Notes: generated from the sequence alone by a model not told the origin. DNA of 64,000 bases from Aureibaculum algae (GCF_006065315.1 NZ_CP040749.1:3114501-3178500), one strand, 5' to 3'. Shown: positions 29,461-39,084, numbered from the stretch's first letter. Program-made: numbers and translations.

Positions 29461-31887
29461 ATGGAATTTGAAAAAGTCAAAGGTATCGATAAAGATGACG
29501 GAAATGAAAATAGCCTGGATCTTAGAGAGCAAATTGAAAAGTATTTAAGAAATTGGAAATGGTTTGCGATAGCAATTTTAATCTCATTACTTTATACTTT
29601 CTACAATTTAAATTTTAAAAGATCGAGTTACGAGGCTGTATCTACTATAAAGATTAAAAATGAAAAGAACGGTGATAAATCTGCATTATCAGCTTTTCAA
29701 GATATGGGAATAATGAGTAACTCTAATGATAATATTGATGATGAAATTGAAGTATTAAAATCTAAAACATTAATTTCTGAAGTTATTACAACGCTTAAAT
29801 TAAATATTCAATTTTTTACGAATAAAAATAGTTTGAGCGAATTTTTAGACAACAACATTGGTTTTAATACGGAATTTTACGAAATAGAAAATTACGATAA
29901 CCCACCAATTGATTTAAACTTTTTTATTAGTGACACAGCTTTATACACAACTAGTGCTCAATTTTTAATAAAAATAAATTCTGACAACCAATACACTTTC
30001 GCAACACTAGACGAATCAATAGTTAAAACGCAATCATTTGGTGAAAAATTAACTACGAATTTTGGTGATTTAATTATACTTCCCAATGTTGACTTTAAAA
30101 AAGCAAATCTTATTGGGGAAAACATATTAGTTAGTATAACTCCTGTTGCTGACATGACCAATGCTTATCTTGATGGATTAGCAATTGAGCCAAAAGCTGA
30201 GTTTTCAAATGTTTTAAGTTTAACAGTAACAGATAGTCATAAAAAGAAAGCGGAAAATTTTTTAGATGAATTGGTACATAGATATAATCTAAGAGCAATA
30301 CGTCTAAAGGAAGAATTATCACAAAACACTTCTGAGTTTGTTAGTGAAAGGTTAAAGAAAATTTCAGAAGAGTTGGCGGATGTTGACGAGAATGTTGAAA
30401 ATGTCAAGTCTAAGTATGGTGCATCATCTGTAGCTTCTAGTGCAGGATTAAATATGCAAGCGGCCAAACAAATAGAGCAAGAAAAAAACCAAACAGCTAC
30501 ACAATTAAATCAAATAAAACAAGTAAAAGAAATCGTTGCTACAAAAGGTAAAAATGAAATGATACCTAGTGTGGGTATTGCAGATGCCAATGTAGCAAAT
30601 AGTGTAGCTAAGTATAATGAACTTTTAATTGCAAAGCAAACGAGACTAAAAGGAGGTTCAACTGAAAAAAATCCAATTGTTGTTGCCCTGGATGATCAAC
30701 TTAAATCTTTAGAAACGACAATTAACAAAGGATTACAAAATGCAGAGGCTTCAACCAAAATTGCATACGATGCATATAGCCAGCAATACAATATTGCACA
30801 AGGTCGAATTTACGGGGCTCCTCAGCAAGAAACCCAAATTAGGGATGTTACGCGTAAACAGCAAACCAAAGAAGCTCTTTATTTGTATCTACTTCAAAAG
30901 AGAGAAGAAACCGCTATTACTTTAGGAGTTGCAGATCCCAATGCCAAAATAATTGATAAAGCAGAGAGTAATCCAAACAGAGTTGCTCCTAAAAAGAAAA
31001 TGGCATTTATATTTGCTATTCTTATTGGCTTATTAATTCCATTTTCTATTATTTATTTGAGAGACATATTAGATTCTAAAATACATACTAGAGAAGATAT
31101 TGAAAGAGTGTTAAGTATTCCAATTATCGCAGACATTCCAAAGTTAGATGGAAAAAAATCAAGATATTTAATTAAGAAAGAGGATCATTCAGGAGTTGCA
31201 GAAGCATTTAGGATTTTACGAACTAATATTAGTTTTATACTTCCAAAAACTTCCGAGAGTAACGACGGAAAAGTTATTTTTGTAACATCTTCAATTGCTC
31301 ATGAAGGAAAATCTTTAGTATCTACAAATTTAGCCACAGCTCTTTCCCATGCGAATAAGAAAACGATAATTCTTGGGTTAGATATTAGAGCACCTAAAAT
31401 TGAACCATATTTGGGTGTAAGAAGTAAACAGGGAGTTACAAATTATATTATTAATTCAGATATTAACCCTGCGGATCTAGTTGTCTCGGCTCCTGAAAAT
31501 GACTATCTTGATATAATCACATCAGGAGATTTAGCTCCTAATCCTGCGGAATTATTAATGAATGCACGAATAAAAGAATTATTTGATTTTGCTAAGGAAA
31601 ATTATGAATATGTTATTGTGGATACTGCCGCATTTAGCATGGTAACAGACACCTTATTATTATCCAAATTTGCTGATGCCTTTATATATGTAATCAGGGC
31701 AAACTTTGTTGATAAAAGAATGTTGAAATATGTTAACTTTTTATATAAAGAGCAAAGATTACCTAATATGGCTCTATTACTCAATGGAGTTGACCAAAAG
31801 AAAACTTATGGTTATGGGTATGGTTACGGTTACGGAACGGCTTTTGAAAATTCTCAAAAGAAGTGGTGGCAATTTGGAAAATCATAA
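29461..31887 (+). CDS. Wzc-type chain-length regulator and tyrosine autokinase
   Basis: An 808-residue inner-membrane protein: Wzz domain between two membrane helices (about 37-55 and 515-535), long coiled-coil periplasmic region (about 275-480), then a cytoplasmic BY-kinase domain. Walker A is SSIAHEGKS with lysine 617; the Walker A' region is GLDIRAP with aspartate 641. The tail after residue 782 has five tyrosines alternating with glycine (TYGYGYGYGYG), the autophosphorylation cluster of this class. Its phosphorylation cycle controls export and chain length with Wza. Confidence 0.93.
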   Translation: MEFEKVKGIDKDDGNENSLDLREQIEKYLRNWKWFAIAILISLLYTFYNLNFKRSSYEAVSTIKIKNEKNGDKSALSAFQDMGIMSNSNDNIDDEIEVLKSKTLISEVITTLKLNIQFFTNKNSLSEFLDNNIGFNTEFYEIENYDNPPIDLNFFISDTALYTTSAQFLIKINSDNQYTFATLDESIVKTQSFGEKLTTNFGDLIILPNVDFKKANLIGENILVSITPVADMTNAYLDGLAIEPKAEFSNVLSLTVTDSHKKKAENFLDELVHRYNLRAIRLKEELSQNTSEFVSERLKKISEELADVDENVENVKSKYGASSVASSAGLNMQAAKQIEQEKNQTATQLNQIKQVKEIVATKGKNEMIPSVGIADANVANSVAKYNELLIAKQTRLKGGSTEKNPIVVALDDQLKSLETTINKGLQNAEASTKIAYDAYSQQYNIAQGRIYGAPQQETQIRDVTRKQQTKEALYLYLLQKREETAITLGVADPNAKIIDKAESNPNRVAPKKKMAFIFAILIGLLIPFSIIYLRDILDSKIHTREDIERVLSIPIIADIPKLDGKKSRYLIKKEDHSGVAEAFRILRTNISFILPKTSESNDGKVIFVTSSIAHEGKSLVSTNLATALSHANKKTIILGLDIRAPKIEPYLGVRSKQGVTNYIINSDINPADLVVSAPENDYLDIITSGDLAPNPAELLMNARIKELFDFAKENYEYVIVDTAAFSMVTDTLLLSKFADAFIYVIRANFVDKRMLKYVNFLYKEQRLPNMALLLNGVDQKKTYGYGYGYGYGTAFENSQKKWWQFGKS

Positions 31888-31891
31888 AACA

Positions 31892-31928
31892 AAAAAAAAG
31901 GCTAGAAATTATTTCTAGACTTTTTTTT
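31892..31928. terminator. Bidirectional terminator between wzc and ppk2
   Basis: An eight-base CTAGAAAT stem and its complement are extended by A and T runs on the two sides, so it can stop both the rightward wzc and the leftward ppk2 transcripts. Confidence 0.8.
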
Positions 31929-31940
31929 GTTTTGAAGTAA

Positions 31941-32729
31941 TTATATTTTTAAATTTTTATCATAAGGTATTGCCGATAAAATATACTCAATAGCATTAAC
32001 CCTAGCTATAGTTTTTCTATTTGCTTTAATAACTTTAAAAGGAATACCACCTTTCTGAGTATTTTCGAACATTAATTTTTTATATTTGGTATATACATCC
32101 CAAAGGTCTTGAGCCTTTTCATCTACTGCCGTCATTTTCCAATGTTTAAGTGGGTCAGTTTTAATATCCTCAAAACGTTCAGCCTGTTCCGATTTAGAGA
32201 TAGACATGTATATTTTCACCAAGATAATACCTGATTCTGTTATCATACGTTCAAAATCATTAACTTGATTCATGAATATATCATACTGTTTATCTGTGCA
32301 AAAACCATTTACCGGTTCAACTACTGCCCTATTATACCAGCTTCTATCAAAAAAAACCATTTGCCCTGCTCTAGGAAACTGATTCACATATCGCTGAAAA
32401 TACCACTCCGTTTTTTCTTCCTCAGTAGGCTTAGGTAAGGCTACAATTTTAATATGTCTAGGGTTAATCCGTTCTGTAATTCTACGAATAGCTCCACCTT
32501 TACCCGCAGCATCTCTTCCTTCAAATACAACAATAATACGCTCGTTATTTTGAATTGCCCAAGTTTGCAGTTTTACCAACTCTACCTGCAGCTTTTTTAA
32601 TTTTTTTTCATAATTAATAAACCGTAGTGCCTTTGATAAATTGTAAGGTTCTTTAGCCAAAATCGCTAATAATCCTTTATTTGTATTTAATTTTTTAACG
32701 TCTAAATCTTTTAAATTATATTTCTCCAT
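31941..32729 (-). CDS. Polyphosphate kinase 2 family (copy A)
   Basis: A 262-residue single-domain PPK2. Walker A is VFEGRDAAGKGGAIRR, followed by INPRHIKIVALPKPTEEE, WYFQRYVNQFPRAGQM, and the Walker B and lid region FFDRSWYNRAVVEPVNGFC. PPK2 enzymes move phosphate between polyphosphate and nucleotides, mostly making NTP or NDP from polyphosphate. Nucleotide preference cannot be told. It follows copy B by 3 bases and ends the operon that begins with the ornithine aminotransferase. Confidence 0.93.
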   Translation of the reverse strand: MEKYNLKDLDVKKLNTNKGLLAILAKEPYNLSKALRFINYEKKLKKLQVELVKLQTWAIQNNERIIVVFEGRDAAGKGGAIRRITERINPRHIKIVALPKPTEEEKTEWYFQRYVNQFPRAGQMVFFDRSWYNRAVVEPVNGFCTDKQYDIFMNQVNDFERMITESGIILVKIYMSISKSEQAERFEDIKTDPLKHWKMTAVDEKAQDLWDVYTKYKKLMFENTQKGGIPFKVIKANRKTIARVNAIEYILSAIPYDKNLKI

Positions 32730-32732
32730 AAA

Positions 32733-33596
32733 TCAATAATCAATTTGTTCAGCAGATCTAAAATATCTCATAATAATATTAGGATCTGGTAATAATGTAG
32801 TTAATGCCTTATCTTTATCTGGATATTCAAACTGTGATAAAACATACCTCATACTTTCGAGTCTGGCTGTCTTTTTATCATTTGCTTTAACAATAATCCA
32901 TGGACAATATGTAGTATGTGTTTTACTAAACATTTGTTCTTTATAAGAAGTATACGTATCCCACAATTCTTGTCCTTTTTGATCTACAGGACTAAATTTC
33001 CACCTTTTTAATGGAGTTTCTAATCTTGCATCAAATCTTGCTTTTTGCTCTTCCTTTGATATAGAAAACCAAAACTTAATGATCTTTACGCCATCTTCAT
33101 ATAACATATGCTCAAATTCAGGTACTTGTAGCATAAACTTGCGGTATTGCTCTTGCGTACAAAACCCCATTACCGGTTCTACCACTGCTCTATTATACCA
33201 GCTTCTGTCAAAAAATACAATTTCACCAGGATTTGATAATTCTTTTATGTAGCGTCTAAAGTACCACTGTCCTCGCTCTACTTCTGTTGGCTTAGTCAAT
33301 GCTACCAAATTCATAGAACGTGGATTTAAATGCTCTGTAAAACGTCTTATATTACCACCTTTACCAGCGGCATCTCTTCCTTCAAAAATAACTACAACAC
33401 GCTTCTTACTTGTAGAAATCCACTGTTGTAATTTTACCAATTCAATTTGAAGCTTTTTTAATTCATCTTCGTATTTAAGTCTCTTTAAAATAGAGTCAAT
33501 ATTTCTACCTTTACTGTTGATTAAAGCTATCAATTCTTTGTTTGAAGAGACTCTTTCAAAATCTTCTTTTGTAAGTTTTATTTCGTTTTTATCCAT
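32733..33596 (-). CDS. Polyphosphate kinase 2 family (copy B)
   Basis: A 287-residue PPK2 with the same blocks as its neighbour: IFEGRDAAGKGGNIRR, LNPRSMNLVALTKPTEVE, WYFRRYIKELSNPGEI and FFDRSWYNRAVVEPVMGFC. It carries about 25 extra residues in total, mainly a C-terminal tail (KALTTLLPDPNIIMRYF). The two proteins look roughly half identical, so the duplication is old and the copies may differ in nucleotide preference. It lies 8 bases after the NTF2-like gene. Confidence 0.93.
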   Translation of the reverse strand: MDKNEIKLTKEDFERVSSNKELIALINSKGRNIDSILKRLKYEDELKKLQIELVKLQQWISTSKKRVVVIFEGRDAAGKGGNIRRFTEHLNPRSMNLVALTKPTEVERGQWYFRRYIKELSNPGEIVFFDRSWYNRAVVEPVMGFCTQEQYRKFMLQVPEFEHMLYEDGVKIIKFWFSISKEEQKARFDARLETPLKRWKFSPVDQKGQELWDTYTSYKEQMFSKTHTTYCPWIIVKANDKKTARLESMRYVLSQFEYPDKDKALTTLLPDPNIIMRYFRSAEQIDY

Positions 33597-33604
33597 CTAC
33601 ATTA

Positions 33605-34060
33605 TTAATTACAATTATCTTTTCTTCTAGTATCAATGATATAAATAATTTTCCAGTTTCCTTCAATTTTGATTAATTGAAAAGAATTTATACCACAATG
33701 ACTGAATTCAGAATTTATATAAAATTCATAAGGAGCCCAAGCATTTGCCATGACTCCATCTGATTTTATATTTAAAGATATTATTTTTTCTTTAATTTTG
33801 GTAGTTTCAGGATTAATACTAGCAATATTTTTTAAAAAATCACTAAAAATTACGGACTTAAGCCCTGAATTATTCACAGATTGCATAATAACCTTACCCC
33901 CTACCGTTTCTTTTATTTTTAAAGTATCACCAGCATGTAAACCCTCAAAAAAAACATCGATCACTTCTTTTATTTCAAGTTCATCATTAGATTGAGCAAA
34001 TGTCATTTGAGACATTATAAAGAATCCGAAAAAACACAAAAGAGACCTATTGTAAAACAT
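33605..34060 (-). CDS. Secreted NTF2/SnoaL-like protein
   Basis: A 151-residue protein with a signal peptide ending near TFAQ. The mature part looks like the cone-shaped NTF2-like fold (DUF4440 or Lumazine_bd_2 type): IKEVIDVFFEGLHAGDTLKI, then FINSEF and LIKIEGNWKIIYIIDTRR near the end. Members bind small hydrophobic ligands or have no known activity. It is packed between the ornithine aminotransferase (2-base gap) and PPK2, so it is co-transcribed; no functional link is evident. Confidence 0.75.
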   Translation of the reverse strand: MFYNRSLLCFFGFFIMSQMTFAQSNDELEIKEVIDVFFEGLHAGDTLKIKETVGGKVIMQSVNNSGLKSVIFSDFLKNIASINPETTKIKEKIISLNIKSDGVMANAWAPYEFYINSEFSHCGINSFQLIKIEGNWKIIYIIDTRRKDNCN

Positions 34061-34062
34061 TT

Positions 34063-35340
34063 TTATTTTTTAAAATTGATTATTGTTTCACTAATTATAG
34101 ATATACAATCTTCTAACTGAACCTCTGTCATTACCAATGGAGGAGCAAACCTAATTATATTGCCATGAGTTGGCTTTGCCAAGAGTCCCTTTTCCTTTAA
34201 TGCAACACAAATATTCCAAGCTGTAGAACTATCTTCACTATCATTAATAACAATAGCATTTAACAAGCCTTTTCCTCTAACTAATTTTACTAAATCTGAC
34301 TTATTTATTAAATCTTGCATACCTTTTCTAAATTGTACGCCTAATTTAAAAGCATTTTCAGCAAGATTTTCTTCTTTTACAACATCTAAAGCTGCCATTG
34401 CTACCACACAAGCCAATGGATTTCCTCCAAAGGTAGAGCCATGATTACCTGGTTGAATTACTTCCATGATGTGATTATCGGCTAAAACAGCTGAAACTGG
34501 AAATACTCCACCCGAAATAGCCTTACCTAAAATTAAAATATCAGGTTTTACATCAGGTGTACTAGAACAATTTTTATCTTTACATGAACAGTTGCCACAA
34601 GATGCTAACAAACGACCAGTCCTCGCAACCCCAGTCTGCACTTCATCTGCTATAAAAAGTACATTTTTCTCTTTACAAATTGCATATGCATTTTTTATAT
34701 AATCTTCATCAGGCACAAAAACTCCAGCTTCACCCTGAATTGGTTCCACTAAAAATGCGGCAACATTTTCATCTTTTAAAGCTTCCTTTAATGCATCAAG
34801 ATTATTATATTTTATTGAAACAATACCAGGCGTGAAAGGTCCAAAATTTTCAGTAGCCACTGGGTCATTCGATGCTGAAATGATTGTTACTGTTCGTCCA
34901 TGAAAATTATTTTCACAAACTATAATTTTAGCTTTATTAGAAGGAATTCCTTTTTTTTCATACCCCCATTTTCTTGCTATTTTTATTGCAGTTTCTACAG
35001 CTTCAGCTCCAGTATTCATGGGTAAAACTTTTTCAAAACCGAAATAATCAGTTACATACTTTTCATATTGACCTAATTTATCGTTATAAAAGGCCCTTGA
35101 GGTAAGCGTTAACGTATCTGCTTGTTCTTTTAAAGCATTTATTATTTTAGGATGACAATGCCCTTGATTTACCGCGGAATACGCAGATAGAAAATCGTAA
35201 TACTTATTCCCTTCCAAATCCCAAACAAAAACACCTTTACCTTTATTTAATACTACAGGTAGCGGGTGATAATTATGAGCACCATATTTGTTTTCTAAAT
35301 CAATTGCTTGTTTTGATGTAATTTGCTTTTCTAAGACCAT
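34063..35340 (-). CDS. rocD: Ornithine aminotransferase
   Basis: A 425-residue PLP enzyme converting ornithine and 2-oxoglutarate to glutamate semialdehyde and glutamate. Class III aminotransferase marks are [38 protein letters not shown] (aspartate 232) and [10 protein letters not shown] with PLP lysine 273. EPIQGEAGV is typical of ornithine and acetylornithine enzymes, and the full-length layout favours RocD. An unusual cysteine-rich insert ([11 protein letters not shown], residues 248-258) lies before the PLP lysine. It heads the operon with the NTF2-like and PPK2 genes. Confidence 0.92.
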   Translation of the reverse strand: MVLEKQITSKQAIDLENKYGAHNYHPLPVVLNKGKGVFVWDLEGNKYYDFLSAYSAVNQGHCHPKIINALKEQADTLTLTSRAFYNDKLGQYEKYVTDYFGFEKVLPMNTGAEAVETAIKIARKWGYEKKGIPSNKAKIIVCENNFHGRTVTIISASNDPVATENFGPFTPGIVSIKYNNLDALKEALKDENVAAFLVEPIQGEAGVFVPDEDYIKNAYAICKEKNVLFIADEVQTGVARTGRLLASCGNCSCKDKNCSSTPDVKPDILILGKAISGGVFPVSAVLADNHIMEVIQPGNHGSTFGGNPLACVVAMAALDVVKEENLAENAFKLGVQFRKGMQDLINKSDLVKLVRGKGLLNAIVINDSEDSSTAWNICVALKEKGLLAKPTHGNIIRFAPPLVMTEVQLEDCISIISETIINFKK

Positions 35341-35405
35341 CTTTTAAAATTTTAAAATTTAACACTTAAAATTCCTTCTTACGGGAGAGAAATCATCCAT
35401 TCATT

Positions 35406-36320
35406 TTATACTGTTTTTACAGGTCTAAACATAAAAAATAAACCAACCAATACCAAGGGAATACTCAATAATTGACCTGTATTTAAATTTACATTAAATA
35501 GCGTCTCTATACCTCCTTGCCATTCTTTATAAAATTCTATGATAAATCTAATTGACCATAGCATTACCATAAAAACTCCAAATAGGTAACCATATTTTTG
35601 TTTTTTATCTGTTTTCCAATAGATATACCAAAGCACAAAAAAGGTTATTACGTATCCTGTAGCTTCGTAAATCTGAGTAGGATAACGATTTGGTACTTCA
35701 GCTAAAACCTCTTTAAAACGAGAGCTATTATCTATAAGATCATATGCTTTATTAACACTCTTGGCTTGAGTAATTGCCATCGCTTTATACTCACTGATAT
35801 CATTTCTAATAAATTTAAATCCAAAATCGGTACCAGTTGCCTTACCAACAATCTCCGAGTTAAACAGATTCCCTAATCGTACAAACATTGCCCCCAATGC
35901 TGTTGGTATTACCAATCTGTCTAAGGTCCACAATAATGGTTTTTTTACCACCCTTTTACTGTAAAAATACATGGCAATAATTATACCAATAGCCGCCCCA
36001 TGACTTGCTAATCCTTGAAAACCGGTATATTCAAATGGATCTAATTTAAAAGGTAAAAACACCTCAGCTAAGGTGTAATCTTCTTCATAAAAAACATAAT
36101 GTCCAATCCGTGCTCCCAAAAGCATTGCAATGACCGTATAAATAAAAATTGAATCTAATTTTTCTAAAGAAATATTATCCTTAGTGTAAATGCGTTTCAT
36201 CAATTGTAAACCAACAATGAAAGCTAAAACATACATTAAACTATAATATTTGATAGGAAAAGATCCTATTTTTATAATATCTGGATTAAAATTCCAGTCT
36301 ATCGCAAGTGAAAAAATCAT
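35406..36320 (-). CDS. lgt: Prolipoprotein diacylglyceryl transferase
   Basis: A 304-residue inner-membrane enzyme with seven hydrophobic segments that attaches diacylglycerol to the lipobox cysteine of prolipoproteins. Family marks are YYSLMYVLAFIVG, GARIGHYVFYE, GLASHGAAIGIIIAMYFYS (with the essential histidine) and RLGNLFNSEIVGKATG. A longer-than-usual loop (about 165-205) precedes RYPTQIYEATGY. It serves the many lipoproteins seen here. It is a single gene with 65 bases to the aminotransferase gene ahead. Confidence 0.95.
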   Translation of the reverse strand: MIFSLAIDWNFNPDIIKIGSFPIKYYSLMYVLAFIVGLQLMKRIYTKDNISLEKLDSIFIYTVIAMLLGARIGHYVFYEEDYTLAEVFLPFKLDPFEYTGFQGLASHGAAIGIIIAMYFYSKRVVKKPLLWTLDRLVIPTALGAMFVRLGNLFNSEIVGKATGTDFGFKFIRNDISEYKAMAITQAKSVNKAYDLIDNSSRFKEVLAEVPNRYPTQIYEATGYVITFFVLWYIYWKTDKKQKYGYLFGVFMVMLWSIRFIIEFYKEWQGGIETLFNVNLNTGQLLSIPLVLVGLFFMFRPVKTV

Positions 36321-36568
36321 ATATCTAAATTTGACCGTAAATATAGTTATTGTTAAATTATTTAATCATTAATGGTTGGAAGATTTTTTTATACTTATAA
36401 ATGAGTTATTTCAACTATAAAGTCAGGATTACAGAAAAATGAACTGTTTTTTAACAAAATCTTTGTAAGATTTCTTTTTAAATGTTAAAATTTAGTTAAT
36501 AGATTACACTTAGTGCAACTTAAGTGAATATTATACGTCTTACCCATTCAATTTAAAAAACAATAAAT

Positions 36569-36640
36569 ATGACAACTTTAAAAATAAGATTTGAAAATAC
36601 CAATAGTACTATATGGAATAAAAAAAGACGTTACCGTTAA
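36569..36640 (+). CDS. Candidate 23-residue basic micro-protein
   Basis: An ATG opens MTTLKIRFENTNSTIWNKKR and ends RYR before TAA, in an otherwise empty 397-base gap. The C-terminus is strongly basic. A strong terminator begins 22 bases past the stop, so ORF and hairpin form a compact unit. I do not recognise the sequence. No perfect TAnnTTTG box precedes it; AATCTTTG near 36458-36465 is one base off. It could instead mark a small RNA. Confidence 0.4.
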   Translation: MTTLKIRFENTNSTIWNKKRRYR

Positions 36641-36661
36641 TGCTTATTTTATTTTAAAAAT

Positions 36662-36697
36662 AAAAGGGATCTGTTCAAATTGAACAGATCCCTTTTT
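36662..36697. terminator. Strong bidirectional terminator
   Basis: Perfect 17-base arms (36662-36678 and 36680-36696) contain GGGATCTGTTC and its complement and are flanked by A and T runs. It separates the micro-ORF from the convergent GIN-domain operon. Confidence 0.85.
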
Positions 36698-36717
36698 ATA
36701 TGCTTATTTCAGTAATA

Positions 36718-37431
36718 CTAAATAGATCTTACACTCCCTGATCCACTTACTTTAGTACTATTTTTTTTAGGATTCCCTTTATAACGGATATCACCAGATC
36801 CTGAAACTTTGGCATCAAGTTCCTCTTTTACATGTATTGATACATCACCTGAACCTGCAATACGAACTGTGGCAATATCTGTAACTAACATTTCTGCCTC
36901 CACATCTCCTGAACCAGAAATAGCACAATCAAAATTTTTAGCGACTCCACTTAAATTCATATCTCCTGATCCTGATATGGCAGATTTAAGCATATTTACC
37001 TTAAGTTTTAATTGAAAATCACCTGATCCAGAAAGAGCAGCTTTAAAATTATCAGCATTGATAATATCATTAGAAATAACATCTCCCGAACCAGTCAAAG
37101 CAACTTCTTCAATATCTTTAAAAGGAATAGTAATTACTATTTTTTCTTTTGTTTTAATATTAATTCCTTTTTTCCATTTAATTTTTAAATTTTCACCTTC
37201 CACTTCTGTAATTAAATATTCCAATAAATTGTCTTCGGCAACAATTGTAAGTTTACCTTCTTTACCAGCTACGAGTTTAATATCAAATGAACCTGAAATA
37301 CCGATTTTATCATATTCTGAAACAGTTCTAGTAGTTGTAGTTACATTGCCATTACCTTTTATTTTTTTCCATTGAGCATTTGAAGGAATACTAAATGCTG
37401 TAATTGCTAATAAGATGATTAATTTCTTCAT
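36718..37431 (-). CDS. GIN-domain (DUF2807) exported protein
   Basis: A 237-residue protein with a signal peptide ending near SNAQ. After VTTTTRTVSEYDKIGISGSF, the chain repeats short beta-helix turns ending in SGSGD, at least six times (for example ALTGSGDVIS, ALSGSGDFQL, AISGSGDMNL). This is the head GIN domain, DUF2807, a right-handed beta-helix of unknown function common in Bacteroidota envelopes. It is the last gene of the ECF sigma operon, 32 bases after the DUF4097-like gene, so it is probably part of that envelope regulon. Confidence 0.87.
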   Translation of the reverse strand: MKKLIILLAITAFSIPSNAQWKKIKGNGNVTTTTRTVSEYDKIGISGSFDIKLVAGKEGKLTIVAEDNLLEYLITEVEGENLKIKWKKGINIKTKEKIVITIPFKDIEEVALTGSGDVISNDIINADNFKAALSGSGDFQLKLKVNMLKSAISGSGDMNLSGVAKNFDCAISGSGDVEAEMLVTDIATVRIAGSGDVSIHVKEELDAKVSGSGDIRYKGNPKKNSTKVSGSGSVRSI

Positions 37432-37463
37432 TTTTTTTAGTTTTTAGAATTTGAGTTATCGTT

Positions 37464-38546
37464 TTAATAAAAAGTTACACTTCCATATCCTGAATCTATA
37501 AATATTTTTGATTGTACATTTGATTTCCCATAAGATCCTTGGTATGATTTAGAGCTCGATTTCACGATCTGACTACTAAAATCCACCATGTCTTTGTCAT
37601 ATTTAAAACCTCCATAACTAAGTTTAATATCAAAACTGAAGCCTTTAGTTTTTGGAACTCCAATTTTTATTCCTGTATAGCTACCATCAATATCAACACG
37701 GCTAAAACCATCGCGTAGATTTTCAATTTTTACAGAACCATAATCAGCTTCAATTTCTACTCTATTTGAAATAGACCCCATTTTTAATGATAAGTAATCA
37801 CCTACTCCTTCCACATTTTCTGCATTGTCAATTTTAAGACTCCCATAATCACAATTATAATCCAGCGTTTTTACATTTTCAAAAACTGAGGTGGTATAAT
37901 CTGCATTAAGATCAATAGTTCCTGCTTTTTCCACTGTAAACTTTGAGTAATCAGCATTTATAGAGCCTCCATTCATCAAACCAATTGAAGAATTTGTAGA
38001 ATAATCTATGTTTATATCATTATTGTTACTGTGTAAATCACCAATAATGATAGATCCATAATCACAATTGATGGTGCAATCTCCTTTCAATTCATTCAAA
38101 GTAATATTACCATAATCATTTTCTAAATCGACTTTATTGGTAATTGGTATTTTTATTTTATAATCAATTTGGTAATTTACATTACTGTTTTTACTCGAAC
38201 CCCAAGACCAAGAAGATGATTTTTTTTCAATAATCGTTTTAGCGTAAACCTCACTTTTATTGGCATCAAATTCAATATTTATCGTATTCAAGCGATTTAT
38301 TACCTTATCTTCATCATTCCCTTTAACGGTAATTTTAACTTCTATTTCAACTGAATTACCATCCCAAGAAACAACATCTATGTTACCATATCTATTATCA
38401 ATTCTAACTAAGGCGTTACTATTTACCGTATAATTCTTTTTTATTGTTTTTGATTTTTCGTGTTTAAAATCTCCTTTTTCATTTGCATGCATCAAAAGGG
38501 AAAAGCACAATAAAAATAATACTATTTTATATAATTGTTTCTTCAT
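37464..38546 (-). CDS. DUF4097-like exported beta-repeat protein
   Basis: A 360-residue protein with a signal peptide ending near HANEK. The mature chain is made of beta-helix-like turns keyed by DYG, DYS or DYT: ENDYGNITLNELKGD, CDYGSIIIGDLHS, ADYSKFTVEKAG, ADYTTSVFENVK, CDYGSLKIDN and ADYGSVKIENL. This matches the adhesin-like DUF4097/DUF4098 group. Function is unknown. Its start overlaps the anti-sigma gene by 20 bases, so translation is coupled. It may be an output of envelope stress control. Confidence 0.75.
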   Translation of the reverse strand: MKKQLYKIVLFLLCFSLLMHANEKGDFKHEKSKTIKKNYTVNSNALVRIDNRYGNIDVVSWDGNSVEIEVKITVKGNDEDKVINRLNTINIEFDANKSEVYAKTIIEKKSSSWSWGSSKNSNVNYQIDYKIKIPITNKVDLENDYGNITLNELKGDCTINCDYGSIIIGDLHSNNNDINIDYSTNSSIGLMNGGSINADYSKFTVEKAGTIDLNADYTTSVFENVKTLDYNCDYGSLKIDNAENVEGVGDYLSLKMGSISNRVEIEADYGSVKIENLRDGFSRVDIDGSYTGIKIGVPKTKGFSFDIKLSYGGFKYDKDMVDFSSQIVKSSSKSYQGSYGKSNVQSKIFIDSGYGSVTFY

Positions 38547-39084
38547 TATTCGTGTTTTTAAATTGTTCTATTTCATCTAATTGTTCTAGTAAAAACTGTA
38601 ATACTTCTATACGTTGTTGATAATTAGAGATCATTGCATAAATAATTCGCTTGTCCTTATTACTCGTTTTAAGTTCTACAGTAAGCTCTTTATAATTTTC
38701 CTCAAGCTTGTCTAATTGTTTTAGAGCATCATCTATAACTTGTTTGTTATCTTCATTCCTTTTTAAATTAATTTGCTCTAATTCACTCTGGATCGTCAAT
38801 ACAAAAAAGCTTTGTGTCTCCTCCATTTTAGGCGAAACATCTGCCAATTCAAATCCTTCTGGTTCCGATTTAAAGGAATTAAAACCAATACTAAAAACCA
38901 AAGCAATTGATGCGGCAACAGCGAGCCACTTCCAAGTATTTGGGTTCCATTTCGATTTTGTAGCGTCTTGACGAGCCAGTTTAGCCTCAAATCTATTAAA
39001 ATGCCCTATTTCAGGTTCTTCTATATCAAATTGACCATTCAACTCAAAGAGCCTTTCTTCTAAATTGTCTTTTTTATCTTGCAT
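38527..39084 (-). CDS. Probable anti-sigma factor, single membrane segment
   Basis: A 185-residue protein: acidic cytoplasmic N-terminus (LEERLFELNGQFDIEEPE), one membrane segment (WKWLAVAASIALVFSIGF, about 47-64) and an exported helical domain with coiled-coil character. I see no zinc HCC motif of the ZAS class. Its position directly after an ECF sigma gene, with an 11-base overlap, is the main reason for the call; the layout also fits. Confidence 0.7.
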   Translation of the reverse strand: MQDKKDNLEERLFELNGQFDIEEPEIGHFNRFEAKLARQDATKSKWNPNTWKWLAVAASIALVFSIGFNSFKSEPEGFELADVSPKMEETQSFFVLTIQSELEQINLKRNEDNKQVIDDALKQLDKLEENYKELTVELKTSNKDKRIIYAMISNYQQRIEVLQFLLEQLDEIEQFKNTNNEETII

